Source: Streptomyces sp. 8L (GTDB taxonomy: Bacteria > Actinomycetota > Actinomycetes > Streptomycetales > Streptomycetaceae). Taken from it: a DNA stretch of 50,633 bases. This document shows positions 33,163 to 40,712 of the stretch, one piece after another (the stretch's first letter is position 1; each line of letters begins with the position of its first letter). The translations under genes and the position numbers were made by a program. The stretch lies in contig NZ_JAIUKE010000028.1 in assembly GCF_020176795.1 (NCBI RefSeq), positions 1 to 50,633 on the forward strand, read 5' to 3'. The notes beneath the pieces are model-generated. The model saw only the letters and a list, made by a program, of their open reading frames with translations, ran no database searches and had not been told where the DNA came from.

Positions 33163-33764
33163 GGTTTCTCGCAGTCGGGAGCGCGATGGTCAGGTGACTT
33201 CGTGTGCGAGCACCACGCGGCGACCGGCCCGGGGGAGTGTGAGGTGCGGTCCTGGCCGCTCCGAGAGGACGGGGAGGGACGGCTCATGCACCGAGGTCGC
33301 AGTCCACGCGGTCGCCACGGCCGGCGGCAGGCACTCGGCCTACTGCTCCCGTGACGGGCGTACGGCGATGCCGTACCGCGTGATGGTCGCGGACCTCAGA
33401 TGCGCAACGTCCACCTCGATCGGAGACAACAAGGACAGGTGCAAGGTAACGCCCGGCGAGGAGGAAGGCAAAGCCTTTGCGCGGGCTCTGGCGCGGCGCT
33501 GTGTCGTGGCCCGGGCGGGCCGGGGCCGCCCGCCGGCGGGTGCCCGTGTCCGGCGCCGCGGGAGGACCCGGGGGAGCGCGGAGAGCCCGCCCCCGGCGCG
33601 GTGTGTTTCCGCCCGCAGGAGAACGGGACGGGGGACACACACTGCGGGGACGGGCTTTCCGGGGCGGCGACTACGGGCGGGCCCTACGCGTACGGGCAGG
33701 ATGCGCGCGTCCTGCCCGTACGGTGCTGCCGGGCCCCGGCCGGGCCGCTGCTTTGGGCTCGGTG
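33163..33764. other. Long untranslated or control region upstream of ABC-F
   Basis: Six hundred bases without a gene I can support on either strand. The last 75 bp hold the chitosanase terminator hairpin. A minus-strand frame ending at 33340 could be a short upstream ORF of the ABC-F transcript, but it has no clear start or ribosome site. Confidence 0.4.
33689..33722 (-). terminator. Terminator hairpin after the chitosanase gene
   Basis: Perfect 13-bp arms, CGTACGGGCAGGA and its complement, flank an 8-base loop 43 bp past the chitosanase stop on the minus strand. Confidence 0.75.
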
Positions 33765-34631
33765 TCAGCCGTCGATGTGGTAGCTGTCGCCGTAGACCTT
33801 CCAGTCGAGCGGCGGGTCGAGGTTCAGGTTGCCGTCCTTGAGGAACACGCGCTGCTCCGTGTCGACCCGGCTGGTGTCCTCGTGGGCCTCCTCCTGCTTC
33901 ATGGCCCAGACGCGGGCGTCCAGGAACGCGTTGAGGTAGGTCGTCTCGTCGCCGCCCTGGGCCGGTGTCCTGGCGTTCGACAGCGCGCGATCGCGGATGC
34001 CGCCGAAGCTGGTGCCGCCGTCGCCGGGGCCGTGCATCACGATCGCGTCGTAGTAGATGAACTGCCCGAGCGTGCCGAGCCCGTCCGCCTTGGCCTGGCT
34101 GACGGCGGGGTCGAAGTACACCCGGTCGCGCTCGTCGTTCTGCGCGGTCTGGAAGACCGTGTCGGACGCGGCCTTCTTCCAGGCCGTGGTGAACGCGGAG
34201 CCGAGCCCGGAGTGCGAGTCGGTGCCGTTCACCTTCTTGAGGGCGGGCAGGAACGAGGCCAGCGGGTTGCCGGGTTCGCGGTCGGTGTAGAGCTGCACCA
34301 GGTCCAGCATGTCGCCCGTGCCGGAACAGAATCCGATGATGCCGGCGGTGTAGCCGCGGCCGTCGCCGATGTCCTCGATGTACTTGTACTGGGCCTTCCA
34401 GTCCAGCGAGGAGTTCTCCGCGCTGGAGACGAGCTCCATCGCGATCTCCTTCTTCGCGGGGTCGTCAAGTCCGGCCGACGCGGCGGGTGCCTGGGCCGCC
34501 GCCGCGTGGACGGCGGCGGTCGCGCCGGACGCGGAGACGGGCTGGGCGCCTGCCACGGCCGGTACGGCGGCGAGCGCCATGCCGAGCAGAGCGGCGGGCA
34601 CCAGCCGGAGAGTGCTCTTGCGGGGGTGCAT
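33765..34631 (-). CDS. Chitosanase, glycoside hydrolase family 46
   Basis: This 288-aa exported enzyme hydrolyses chitosan. A signal peptide spans about residues 1-30 (basic MHPRKSTLR, then a hydrophobic LVPAALLGMALAAVPAVAGA). The catalytic Glu is in SSAENSSLDW and the Asp in EDIGDGRGYTAGIIGF, as in family 46. The mature C-terminus ends KVYGDSYHIDG. A palindrome of the type bound by the ROK regulator CsnR lies upstream, so induction by chitosan oligomers is expected. No glucosamine-oligosaccharide transport genes are adjacent. Confidence 0.95.
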   Translation of the reverse strand: MHPRKSTLRLVPAALLGMALAAVPAVAGAQPVSASGATAAVHAAAAQAPAASAGLDDPAKKEIAMELVSSAENSSLDWKAQYKYIEDIGDGRGYTAGIIGFCSGTGDMLDLVQLYTDREPGNPLASFLPALKKVNGTDSHSGLGSAFTTAWKKAASDTVFQTAQNDERDRVYFDPAVSQAKADGLGTLGQFIYYDAIVMHGPGDGGTSFGGIRDRALSNARTPAQGGDETTYLNAFLDARVWAMKQEEAHEDTSRVDTEQRVFLKDGNLNLDPPLDWKVYGDSYHIDG

Positions 34632-34662
34632 GTTGCCTCCATTGGGGGTGGGGGCTATCTGT

Positions 34663-34677
34663 TAGGAAGCTTTCCTA
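34663..34677. promoter_or_regulatory. CsnR-type operator upstream of chitosanase
   Basis: TAGGAA-GCT-TTCCTA is a near-centred dyad about 35 bp before the start of the chitosanase gene. It resembles the palindrome reported for CsnR in Streptomyces chitosanase promoters. Confidence 0.65.
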
Positions 34678-34883
34678 TCAGAGTTCCCCGGGCGCCGTAC
34701 ACCCGTCCGCGCAAGGAAGTTGGGCGCTTCGGCGCGAGCCCGGCCGGTAGCCGCGAGAGGGTGCGCGTCGCGTCGTGCGCCCCCGGACGCCCGCCGCGCG
34801 TCGCCACACACCGGCCGTCCGTGGTGTCTTTCCCGAGGGCGGGTCCACGGGCCTCCGGTTCCCGGGGCGGCGGCCGGGGCTGA

Positions 34884-35498
34884 TCAGCCGGCGTTGATCA
34901 CCCGGCGCCAGACCTCCGTGCACGTGGCGGCGGCCCGGTCGAGCCCTGCGTCCGCGCCGGATGCCCCGGCCGCCGCGGAGGCCGTGTAGAACATGCGCTC
35001 CGTCATCCAGCACAGCGCGGTCGCGAGGGCGTGCGCACCGTCCGGGGCGGCGGTGCCCGGGACGCCCGCGGCCACCAGGTTCCGTGCCGTCGCGGCGGCG
35101 AAACCCTCGACCGTCGCGTTCCACGCGGCCCCCACTTCCGGGATCAGCGCCGTGTACTCGACGGCCGCGCGCATCACCCGGCCATGGGCGCGCCAGGTGT
35201 CCCGCGTACGTCGGACGGCTTCGGCGACAGCGGTCATCGGGTCGCCCGCCGGGCTCTCGGTACCGGCCGGGGCGGCGGAGTTGAGCCGGGACATGGTCCG
35301 CACGACCAGAGCGGCCAGGACGTCCTGCTTGGAGCCGAAGTAGAAGTAGAGCGCCCCCCGGGAGATCCCGGCGCCGTTGGCGATGGCCTCCACCGTCATC
35401 CGCTCGAACCCCTCGGTGTCCAGCAGGGCCTCCGCGGTGTCGAGGATCGCCTGCTCCCTGAGGTCGCCCTTGGTCGGAGTCTCGCGCCGCCGTCCCAC
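34884..35498 (-). CDS. TetR family transcriptional regulator (EthR-like)
   Basis: This 204-aa regulator has a TetR HTH (ILDTAEALLDTEGFERMTVEAIANGAGISRGALYFYFGSKQDV, residues ~17-60, described as helices 1-3) and an EthR-like C-terminal domain (RAHGRVMRAAVEYTALIPEVGAAWNATV). The start is GTG at 35498 with GAAGGGA upstream. No clear target is divergent; the BlaI gene begins 250 bp away on the other strand with its own operator. Confidence 0.86.
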   Translation of the reverse strand: MGRRRETPTKGDLREQAILDTAEALLDTEGFERMTVEAIANGAGISRGALYFYFGSKQDVLAALVVRTMSRLNSAAPAGTESPAGDPMTAVAEAVRRTRDTWRAHGRVMRAAVEYTALIPEVGAAWNATVEGFAAATARNLVAAGVPGTAAPDGAHALATALCWMTERMFYTASAAAGASGADAGLDRAAATCTEVWRRVINAG

Positions 35499-35694
35499 GT
35501 CGTACGTTCCCTTCCGCGTCGTCGCCCCGACCCTATCGCCGGGCAGGACCGGTCTGAGCCGGGCAGGGCCGGGCAGGGGACCGTGTGCCGGCGCGTGGCC
35601 ACGACGCGACCGCCCGCTCGGCGGCCCTGGTCGTCGGCCGATAATGAAGGGTCCGAAAGCGCGGCGAAGTGCCCGTACGGTACGGAACGGTGTT

Positions 35695-35712
35695 GACTAC
35701 AGGAATGTAGTC
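35695..35712. promoter_or_regulatory. BlaI-type operator
   Basis: GACTACA-GGAA-TGTAGTC is a perfect 7-bp-arm dyad containing the TACA/TGTA core of BlaI/MecI operators. It lies 36 bp upstream of the BlaI-like start. Autoregulation is expected. Confidence 0.75.
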
Positions 35713-35747
35713 GCTGAAGAGTGGTCGACGGAGAGAAGGGGAAGGCC

Positions 35748-36299
35748 TTGGCCGGAACGGGTGCGGAGCGGCGTCCCATGGGCGACTTGGAGTCCGCGGT
35801 GCTGGCCGTGCTCTGGGCTGCGCCGGGACCCCTGACCGCCCGGCGGGTGCAGGAAGACCTGCCGATGCCGCTTGCGCGGACGACCGTCGCGACGCTGCTG
35901 GCCAGGCTGTACGAGAAGGGCGCGGTGGTCAGGGAGCGCGCGGGCCGCGGATACGCCTACGCCGCGGCGCAGGACCGCCAGGGGCTGACGGCCCGGCGCA
36001 TGCACCGCGAACTGGACAGGGACGCGGACCGGGAAGTGGTGCTGGCCCGGTTCGTCTCCCAGCTCGGCCCCGAGGACGAGCGGATTCTGCGGGAGCTGCT
36101 TGAGACGGAGACGGAGACAGACACGGCGGCGGAGACGGAGACGGAGGCGGAGCCCGGTACGGCAGTGGCTACGGACGCCGCCACGCGCACCGCCGGCCCG
36201 GCGTCGCGTATCTCCACGAGCGGCTCGGCCCGGCAGGGGCACGCGGACCAGGACCGGCCTGGGGCGTCCGGGGGAGCGGAAGCCGGTGGCCGGAAATGA
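35748..36299 (+). CDS. BlaI/MecI/CopY family transcriptional regulator
   Basis: This 183-aa protein begins with a BlaI-type winged helix (MGDLESAVLAVLWAAPGPLTARRVQEDLP ... LARTTVATLLARLYEKGAVV). A long acidic, Glu/Thr-rich tail follows (ETETETDTAAETETE) that is unusual for the family. I chose TTG 35748, preceded by GAGAAGGGG; an in-frame GTG at 35721 is possible. The stop overlaps the ATG of the M56 peptidase by four bases, so the pair is translationally coupled. The upstream dyad is its probable operator. Confidence 0.85.
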   Translation: MAGTGAERRPMGDLESAVLAVLWAAPGPLTARRVQEDLPMPLARTTVATLLARLYEKGAVVRERAGRGYAYAAAQDRQGLTARRMHRELDRDADREVVLARFVSQLGPEDERILRELLETETETDTAAETETEAEPGTAVATDAATRTAGPASRISTSGSARQGHADQDRPGASGGAEAGGRK

Positions 36300-37255
36300 T
36301 CGCACTGCTCGTCCTTCCGCTCCTCCTGCCCTGCGCGGCGCCCCGGCTCGCCCGGGGGCTCGCGGGACGCCTCGAACCGACCGCCGCGCTGTGGGCCCTG
36401 ACCGTGGCGGCCGTCGTACTCGGCGGCAGTACCGTCGCCGCGCTCCTCGGCCTCGTCCTGGCCGGAGCGCTGCGACTGCCCGTCGTCGCCCGGCTCGGCA
36501 AGATGATCCACCCGATGGCCACGGGCCCGGCGTACGTGCTGGTGCCGGCCGCCGTTCTGGCCGCCGCCGCCCTCGTGGCCTGCGTGGGGACGGCCGTGCG
36601 GAGCGCCGCGCGTGAGCGGCGTGCCTTGCGCGCCGCGCACGCCGAGGCGGACCGGGCGCGCGCCGCGCACGGGCTGCGCGTCGTGGCCGACGACCGGATC
36701 GACGCGTACGCGCTGCCCGGCAGGCCGCGCCCCGGCCGGGTCGTGGTGACCGAAGGGATGCTGGACTGCCTCGGCGCGGACGAGTGCGACGCGCTCATCG
36801 CCCATGAACGCGCGCACCTCGCGGGCCGCCACCATCTGTTCCTGGCCGCCGCCGAACTGTCCCGGCACTGCCACCCCGGCCTGCGGGCCCTGCGCGAGGA
36901 CGTCGCACTCGCCGTCGAACGCGCCGCGGACGAGGCGGCCGCCCGCGCCACCGGCGACCGCAGGCTGACCGCGAGGGCCGTCGGGAGGGCCGCACTCGCG
37001 GCGCACGCCGCGCCCGTGCGGCGGGGGTCCGTACTGCCGTCGGCCACCGCGGGGCCCGTGCCGCAACGTGTCGCGGCGCTGCTGAACCGGCCTGAGCCGG
37101 CCGGCTGGCGGCCGTTCGCCGCCTCGTTCGCCGTGCTGCTGCTCCTGTGCGCGGGTGCCTCCTCCGCGGCGGCCCTGACCGGCGCCGTCGACCTCCACAG
37201 CGGCGTCGAGGTCGCCCAGGGCGAGAGCACCGCGCACCACCACCTCCCGCGCTGA
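36296..37255 (+). CDS. M56 family membrane metallopeptidase (BlaR1-like, no sensor domain)
   Basis: This 319-aa protein has N-terminal membrane helices (residues 1-20, 30-60, 80-105), then a zinc peptidase motif HERAH in DALIAHERAHLAG, and a final hydrophobic segment near residue 285. It is like the peptidase half of BlaR1/MecR1, which cleaves BlaI-type repressors, but lacks the penicillin-binding sensor domain. The start overlaps the BlaI stop (ATGA). The C-terminus ends in a His-rich tail AHHHLPR. What it senses is unknown. Confidence 0.88.
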   Translation: MIALLVLPLLLPCAAPRLARGLAGRLEPTAALWALTVAAVVLGGSTVAALLGLVLAGALRLPVVARLGKMIHPMATGPAYVLVPAAVLAAAALVACVGTAVRSAARERRALRAAHAEADRARAAHGLRVVADDRIDAYALPGRPRPGRVVVTEGMLDCLGADECDALIAHERAHLAGRHHLFLAAAELSRHCHPGLRALREDVALAVERAADEAAARATGDRRLTARAVGRAALAAHAAPVRRGSVLPSATAGPVPQRVAALLNRPEPAGWRPFAASFAVLLLLCAGASSAAALTGAVDLHSGVEVAQGESTAHHHLPR

Positions 37256-37399
37256 CCGTGCCCCGCCGGGCCGGGCCGCTTGCGGAGATAGGCGGAGATG
37301 CGCGGCGGCGGAGGGGCGGGATGCACGGCGGCGGACCGGCAGTGTACGTGGCGGCGGACCGGCGCACGGCCCGTCATGTCCGCATGCCCGTGGGCGCCG

Positions 37400-38299
37400 T
37401 CAGGCGATGCGCGGTGGGCCCTGTTCGACGCGGCGCAGTACGGGCCCGAGCTTGTCCACCTGGTCGTCCTGGATGTGCCGCTCGTCCCACCAGGTGGCTC
37501 CCGCGTCGGCGAGCGGGCCGATCAGATCGCGGGCGCGGCCCTGCTCGGCGGGGCTGACCCCGCCGAGGACGATCTCGAAGGGGCGGGCCTCCCCTTCCTG
37601 CTCACGCAGCTGCTCCTGGCGCTGTGCGCGCAGATAGCCGACCAGGTCGCGTACCTCGTCCACCGGCGGGGCGTAGCCGTGCCGAGCGGACTCGAACAGC
37701 GGCGCCGCGCCGTCCCAGCGGGCCGCTCGGCGCATCGGCCGCCGCTTCGGCCAGTACCCGGCGATCCAGACGGGGGGACGTGGACGCTGCACCGTAGCGG
37801 GGAGCAGCTCCACGTCGTCGGCGTGGAAGTGGCGGCCGTGGTGTGTGACCGGCTCGCCCGTCCAGTAGTCGGCCAGCAGGCCGAGCCCCTCGTCGAGCCG
37901 CTCCGCGAGCACCACGGGGTCCGTGGACTCGCCGAAGCTGCCGTACTCGTCGTCGATCGGCCCGCCGAGCCCCGCGCCGAAGACCACCCGGCCGCCGCTC
38001 AGCGCGTCGAGCGTGGCCACCTGGCGGGCGAGTTGTTCGGGGCGGCGGCGGGGGACCGGTGTGACGAGGGTGCCGAGCTTGATGCTGCTGGTCGCCAGCG
38101 CCGCCGCCGTCAGCAGCATCCATGGATCGCCGAAGACGCGGCGGTTCCGCTTGACGTGGACGACGTGGTCCCAGACGAAGAGCCCGTCCCAGCCGGCCGT
38201 CTCGGCAGCGGCGGCGAGGGAAGCGACCGTCCGCGGGTCGGCGAAGTCGCCGAAGTTGGGGATATTGATGGAGTAGCGCACCCAGGGATCGTCCGCCAC
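37400..38299 (-). CDS. LLM class flavin/F420-dependent oxidoreductase
   Basis: This 299-aa luciferase-like barrel begins VADDPWVRYSINIPNFGDFAD. It has LFVWDHVVHV, SSIKLGTLVTPVPRRRPEQLARQVATLDALSGGRVVFGAGLGGP (barrel strands 3-4), and PVWIAGYWPKRRPMRRAARWDG. The single-gene context, with no reductase neighbour, favours F420 use. Start GTG at 38299 lacks a strong ribosome site, and GTG at the seventh codon is an alternative. Substrate unknown. Confidence 0.8.
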   Translation of the reverse strand: MADDPWVRYSINIPNFGDFADPRTVASLAAAAETAGWDGLFVWDHVVHVKRNRRVFGDPWMLLTAAALATSSIKLGTLVTPVPRRRPEQLARQVATLDALSGGRVVFGAGLGGPIDDEYGSFGESTDPVVLAERLDEGLGLLADYWTGEPVTHHGRHFHADDVELLPATVQRPRPPVWIAGYWPKRRPMRRAARWDGAAPLFESARHGYAPPVDEVRDLVGYLRAQRQEQLREQEGEARPFEIVLGGVSPAEQGRARDLIGPLADAGATWWDERHIQDDQVDKLGPVLRRVEQGPPRIA

Positions 38300-38415
38300 G
38301 GTCCGCGGCGGGGCAAGGGCGACGCTCCGGGGCAGCCGGGTCGGCCGTGGCGAGGGTGACGCGCCGGGTCGGCCGCGCGCCGCGTTCAGCGAGGGCGCCG
38401 AGCGGCCCGACGTGG

Positions 38416-38560
38416 TGTCGGCGGTGGGCTCGCGGCCCGGTAGGGGTGTGTCTCGGTGCGCTGTCGGCGGTGGGCTCGTGGCCCAATAGGTGCGTGCCTC
38501 GGTGCGGTGTCGGCGGTGTCGGCGGTGTCGGTGGTGGCTCCGCGGCCCGGTGGGTGCGTG
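38416..38560. repeat. 46-bp degenerate tandem repeat
   Basis: Two 46-bp units, starting at 38416 and 38462, are alike over most of their length (TGTCGGCGGTGGGCTCG). A degenerate third from 38508 has extra GTGTCGGCG insertions. It lies between an LLM gene and an HxlR regulator, just after the regulator stop. Nothing suggests coding. Confidence 0.7.
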
Positions 38561-38579
38561 GTCACCTGGCCGGTCCTGG

Positions 38580-39059
38580 TCAGATGTCCTCGACGGGTCC
38601 CGTCTCGTTCCAGGTCGGTACCAGGCTCTCGGGGTGGATCTCAGGACCGTGCGCCTCGTCGCCGCAGGTCACGCAGACCGTGCGGGTACGCAGCTCGTGG
38701 TCGCCGTGCCAGAACCGTACGGGCGAGGCGGTGACCGCCCATCTGTCTCCCCACGCCATCAGCTCGCGCATGGCCCCCGTCAGGTCCCGGCCTGCCTCGG
38801 TCAGGTGATAGCCCTGGTAGCGCGGGTTGTCCGGATTGGCGCGGCGTTCCAGCACACCGGCCGCGACCAGGTCCTTGAGGCGGGCCGACAGCCGGTCGGT
38901 GGGCGCGCCCGTATTCCGGGCGATCTGGCCGAACTGGTGGTTGCCGAGGGCCACTTCGCGCACCGAGAGCAGCGCCCACCGGTCTCCGACGAGGTGCAGC
39001 GCGGAGGCGAGCGGGCAGGGCCTGCCGGGCAGTGTCGTGGGGTCGATCCTCTCGGTCAT
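38580..39059 (-). CDS. HxlR family transcriptional regulator
   Basis: This 159-aa winged-helix regulator has CPLASALHLVGDRWALLSVREV (residues ~14-36), the FGQIARNTGAPTDRLSARLKDLVAAGVLERR recognition region (~42-72), and YHLTEAGRDL. HxlR proteins respond to reactive carbonyls, drugs or thiols. I chose ATG at 39059; a 12-codon extension would enter the operator. Two Cys lie in VCVTCGDE near residue 130, perhaps a thiol or metal sensor. It is divergent from an MFS drug exporter, the likely target. Confidence 0.85.
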   Translation of the reverse strand: MTERIDPTTLPGRPCPLASALHLVGDRWALLSVREVALGNHQFGQIARNTGAPTDRLSARLKDLVAAGVLERRANPDNPRYQGYHLTEAGRDLTGAMRELMAWGDRWAVTASPVRFWHGDHELRTRTVCVTCGDEAHGPEIHPESLVPTWNETGPVEDI

Positions 39060-39083
39060 GGCGGAAGTCTCCCACATGCGGGG

Positions 39084-39113
39084 TTTGATTTTCAAAGTCC
39101 GACCTGCTTCGGT
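39084..39113 (+). promoter_or_regulatory. MFS promoter with overlapping HxlR-type dyad
   Basis: TTTGA-TTT-TCAAA (39084-39096) overlaps a -35 TTGATT (39085-39090). TTCGGT (39108-39113) lies 17 bp on as a -10. Transcription would begin at or next to ATG 39120, so the message is probably leaderless; no ribosome site is present. CTTTCAAAG recurs inside the first codons. Confidence 0.5.
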
Positions 39114-39119
39114 ACCTCC

Positions 39120-40598
39120 ATGACCTCAACGCTTGGACTTTCAAAGCGCGAAAGAACGGCCTCGGTCGTCATCGTCCTCGCCGTCTTCATGACCAACCTG
39201 GACCTCTGGATCGTCAACGTGGCGCTGCCCGCGATGGGCGCGAGCTTCGAGAGCGGCGGGCGTCCGGCGTCTCTGGCGGGCCTGTCGTGGGTCCTCAACG
39301 CGTACGCGATCACACTGGCGGCGCTGCTGGTGGTGGCCGGGAGGCTCGGTGACCGGGTGGGCCAGAAGCCCGTGTTCCTGGCCGGAGTCGTCGTCTTCAC
39401 CCTCGCGTCGGTCGCCTGCGCGCTCGCCCCGACGCTCGGAGTGCTGGTCGCCGCAAGGGTGGTCCAGGCGATCGGCGCGGCGGCCCAACTGCCCACGTCA
39501 CTCGCCTTGTTGCTGGCGACCGTGCCCGTCGAGGGCCGTACCCGCGCCACGCGCGGCTGGGCGGCGGTCGGCGGACTCGCGGCAGCGGCGGGGCCGGTCT
39601 TCGGCGGCCTGCTCGTGGAGGTCGACTGGCGGTGGGTCTTCGTGGTGAACGTGCCCATCGGAGCCGCCGCGCTGATCGCGGGCCTCGCCACACTTCCCCG
39701 GCCCGCGGCGCGCGAGAGCGGGCCGCTGCCCGACCTGTGGGGCGCGGTGCTGGTCACGGTCGCCGTGGCCGCGCTGTCGGGCGCGCTGGTGGAGGCGCCC
39801 TCCTGGGGCTGGTCCTCCCTACGCGTGTACGCGCTGACAGCCCTCGCGCTCGTGGCGGGGGCGTGGTTCTGGCGCAGGTCGTCCCTGCACCGCTCGCCCC
39901 TCATGGAACTCGATCTGCTGAGGCTGCCGCGCTTCGCGTCGGCGGGCGCGGGCACCTTCGTCTTCGCCGTCGCCTTCGCGATTATGCTGCTGTCGAATGT
40001 GCTGTGGTGCCAGGACGTCTGGCACTGGAGCGCGCTGGACACCGGTCTCGCCCTCGTACCGGGGCCCGCCCTGGTACCCGTGGTGACCGTGCTCACGGCA
40101 CGCGCGGCCCACCGGTTCGGACACGGCCCGCTGGTCGCCGTGGGCGGTGGGCTGTTCGCCTGCGGGATGGTGTGGCGCACGGTGACGGTGTCGGCCGACC
40201 CCGACTACGCGCGCGACCTGCTGCCCAGCCTCGTCCTGACCGGCGCGGGCGTGGGTTTCGCGCTGGGCACGCTCGTGGCGGCGGGCGTCCAGGCGCTCCC
40301 CCCCCCCCGCGCCGCCACCGGGTCGGCCCTCGTCAACTCCCTGCGGCAACTGGCCTCCACGGTCGGCGTGGCGGTCCTGGTCACCCTCCTCGGCTCACGG
40401 GTGACACCACGCTCCGTCGATGACTTCCGGCTCGCGTGGGGACTGGCCGCCGTGCTCTCGCTCGCCACCGCCGCGGTGGGGCTCCGTCTCGCCCGTACCT
40501 CCGAAACGGGCGCGGCGCCCCCGGCGGCAGGCACCGTGCCCGCGACCGGGACGGACGGCGCAGCCGGTACCGCGAAGGCCGCACCGCCGACCCCCTGA
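39120..40598 (+). CDS. MFS transporter, DHA2 (EmrB/QacA) drug exporter
   Basis: This 492-aa 14-helix exporter has motif A GRLGDRVGQKPVF, motif B/C-type segments near LAGLSWVLNAYAI and WAAVGGLAAAAGPVFGGLLV, and WRWVFVVNVPIGAAALI. It exports drugs or metabolites by proton antiport. A run of eleven C (40298-40308) lies inside codons for LPPPR near residue 395, a possible slippage site that would truncate the last third. The reading frame is intact here. Regulated by the divergent HxlR (inferred). Confidence 0.92.
   Translation: MTSTLGLSKRERTASVVIVLAVFMTNLDLWIVNVALPAMGASFESGGRPASLAGLSWVLNAYAITLAALLVVAGRLGDRVGQKPVFLAGVVVFTLASVACALAPTLGVLVAARVVQAIGAAAQLPTSLALLLATVPVEGRTRATRGWAAVGGLAAAAGPVFGGLLVEVDWRWVFVVNVPIGAAALIAGLATLPRPAARESGPLPDLWGAVLVTVAVAALSGALVEAPSWGWSSLRVYALTALALVAGAWFWRRSSLHRSPLMELDLLRLPRFASAGAGTFVFAVAFAIMLLSNVLWCQDVWHWSALDTGLALVPGPALVPVVTVLTARAAHRFGHGPLVAVGGGLFACGMVWRTVTVSADPDYARDLLPSLVLTGAGVGFALGTLVAAGVQALPPPRAATGSALVNSLRQLASTVGVAVLVTLLGSRVTPRSVDDFRLAWGLAAVLSLATAAVGLRLARTSETGAAPPAAGTVPATGTDGAAGTAKAAPPTP
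40298..40308. repeat. C11 homopolymer inside the MFS gene
   Basis: Eleven consecutive C occur within the coding sequence, encoding Pro codons. One-base slippage would shift the frame about 97 codons before the end. Confidence 0.9.
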
Positions 40599-40712
40599 GC
40601 CGCCCCCCGAGCCGGCCGGCCCGGACCGCGGTGTCGCAGGGGCTTCGAGGTGCCGGAGGCCGCCCGCCGCCCTACGCTGACCGCGTCAGGGGGGTGAGCT
40701 GGAGGTCTGCGC

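Noticed and set aside
33340..33642. 100-codon minus-strand frame upstream of ABC-F
   Set aside because: No good start or ribosome site and no family likeness. Kept only as a remark on a possible upstream ORF.
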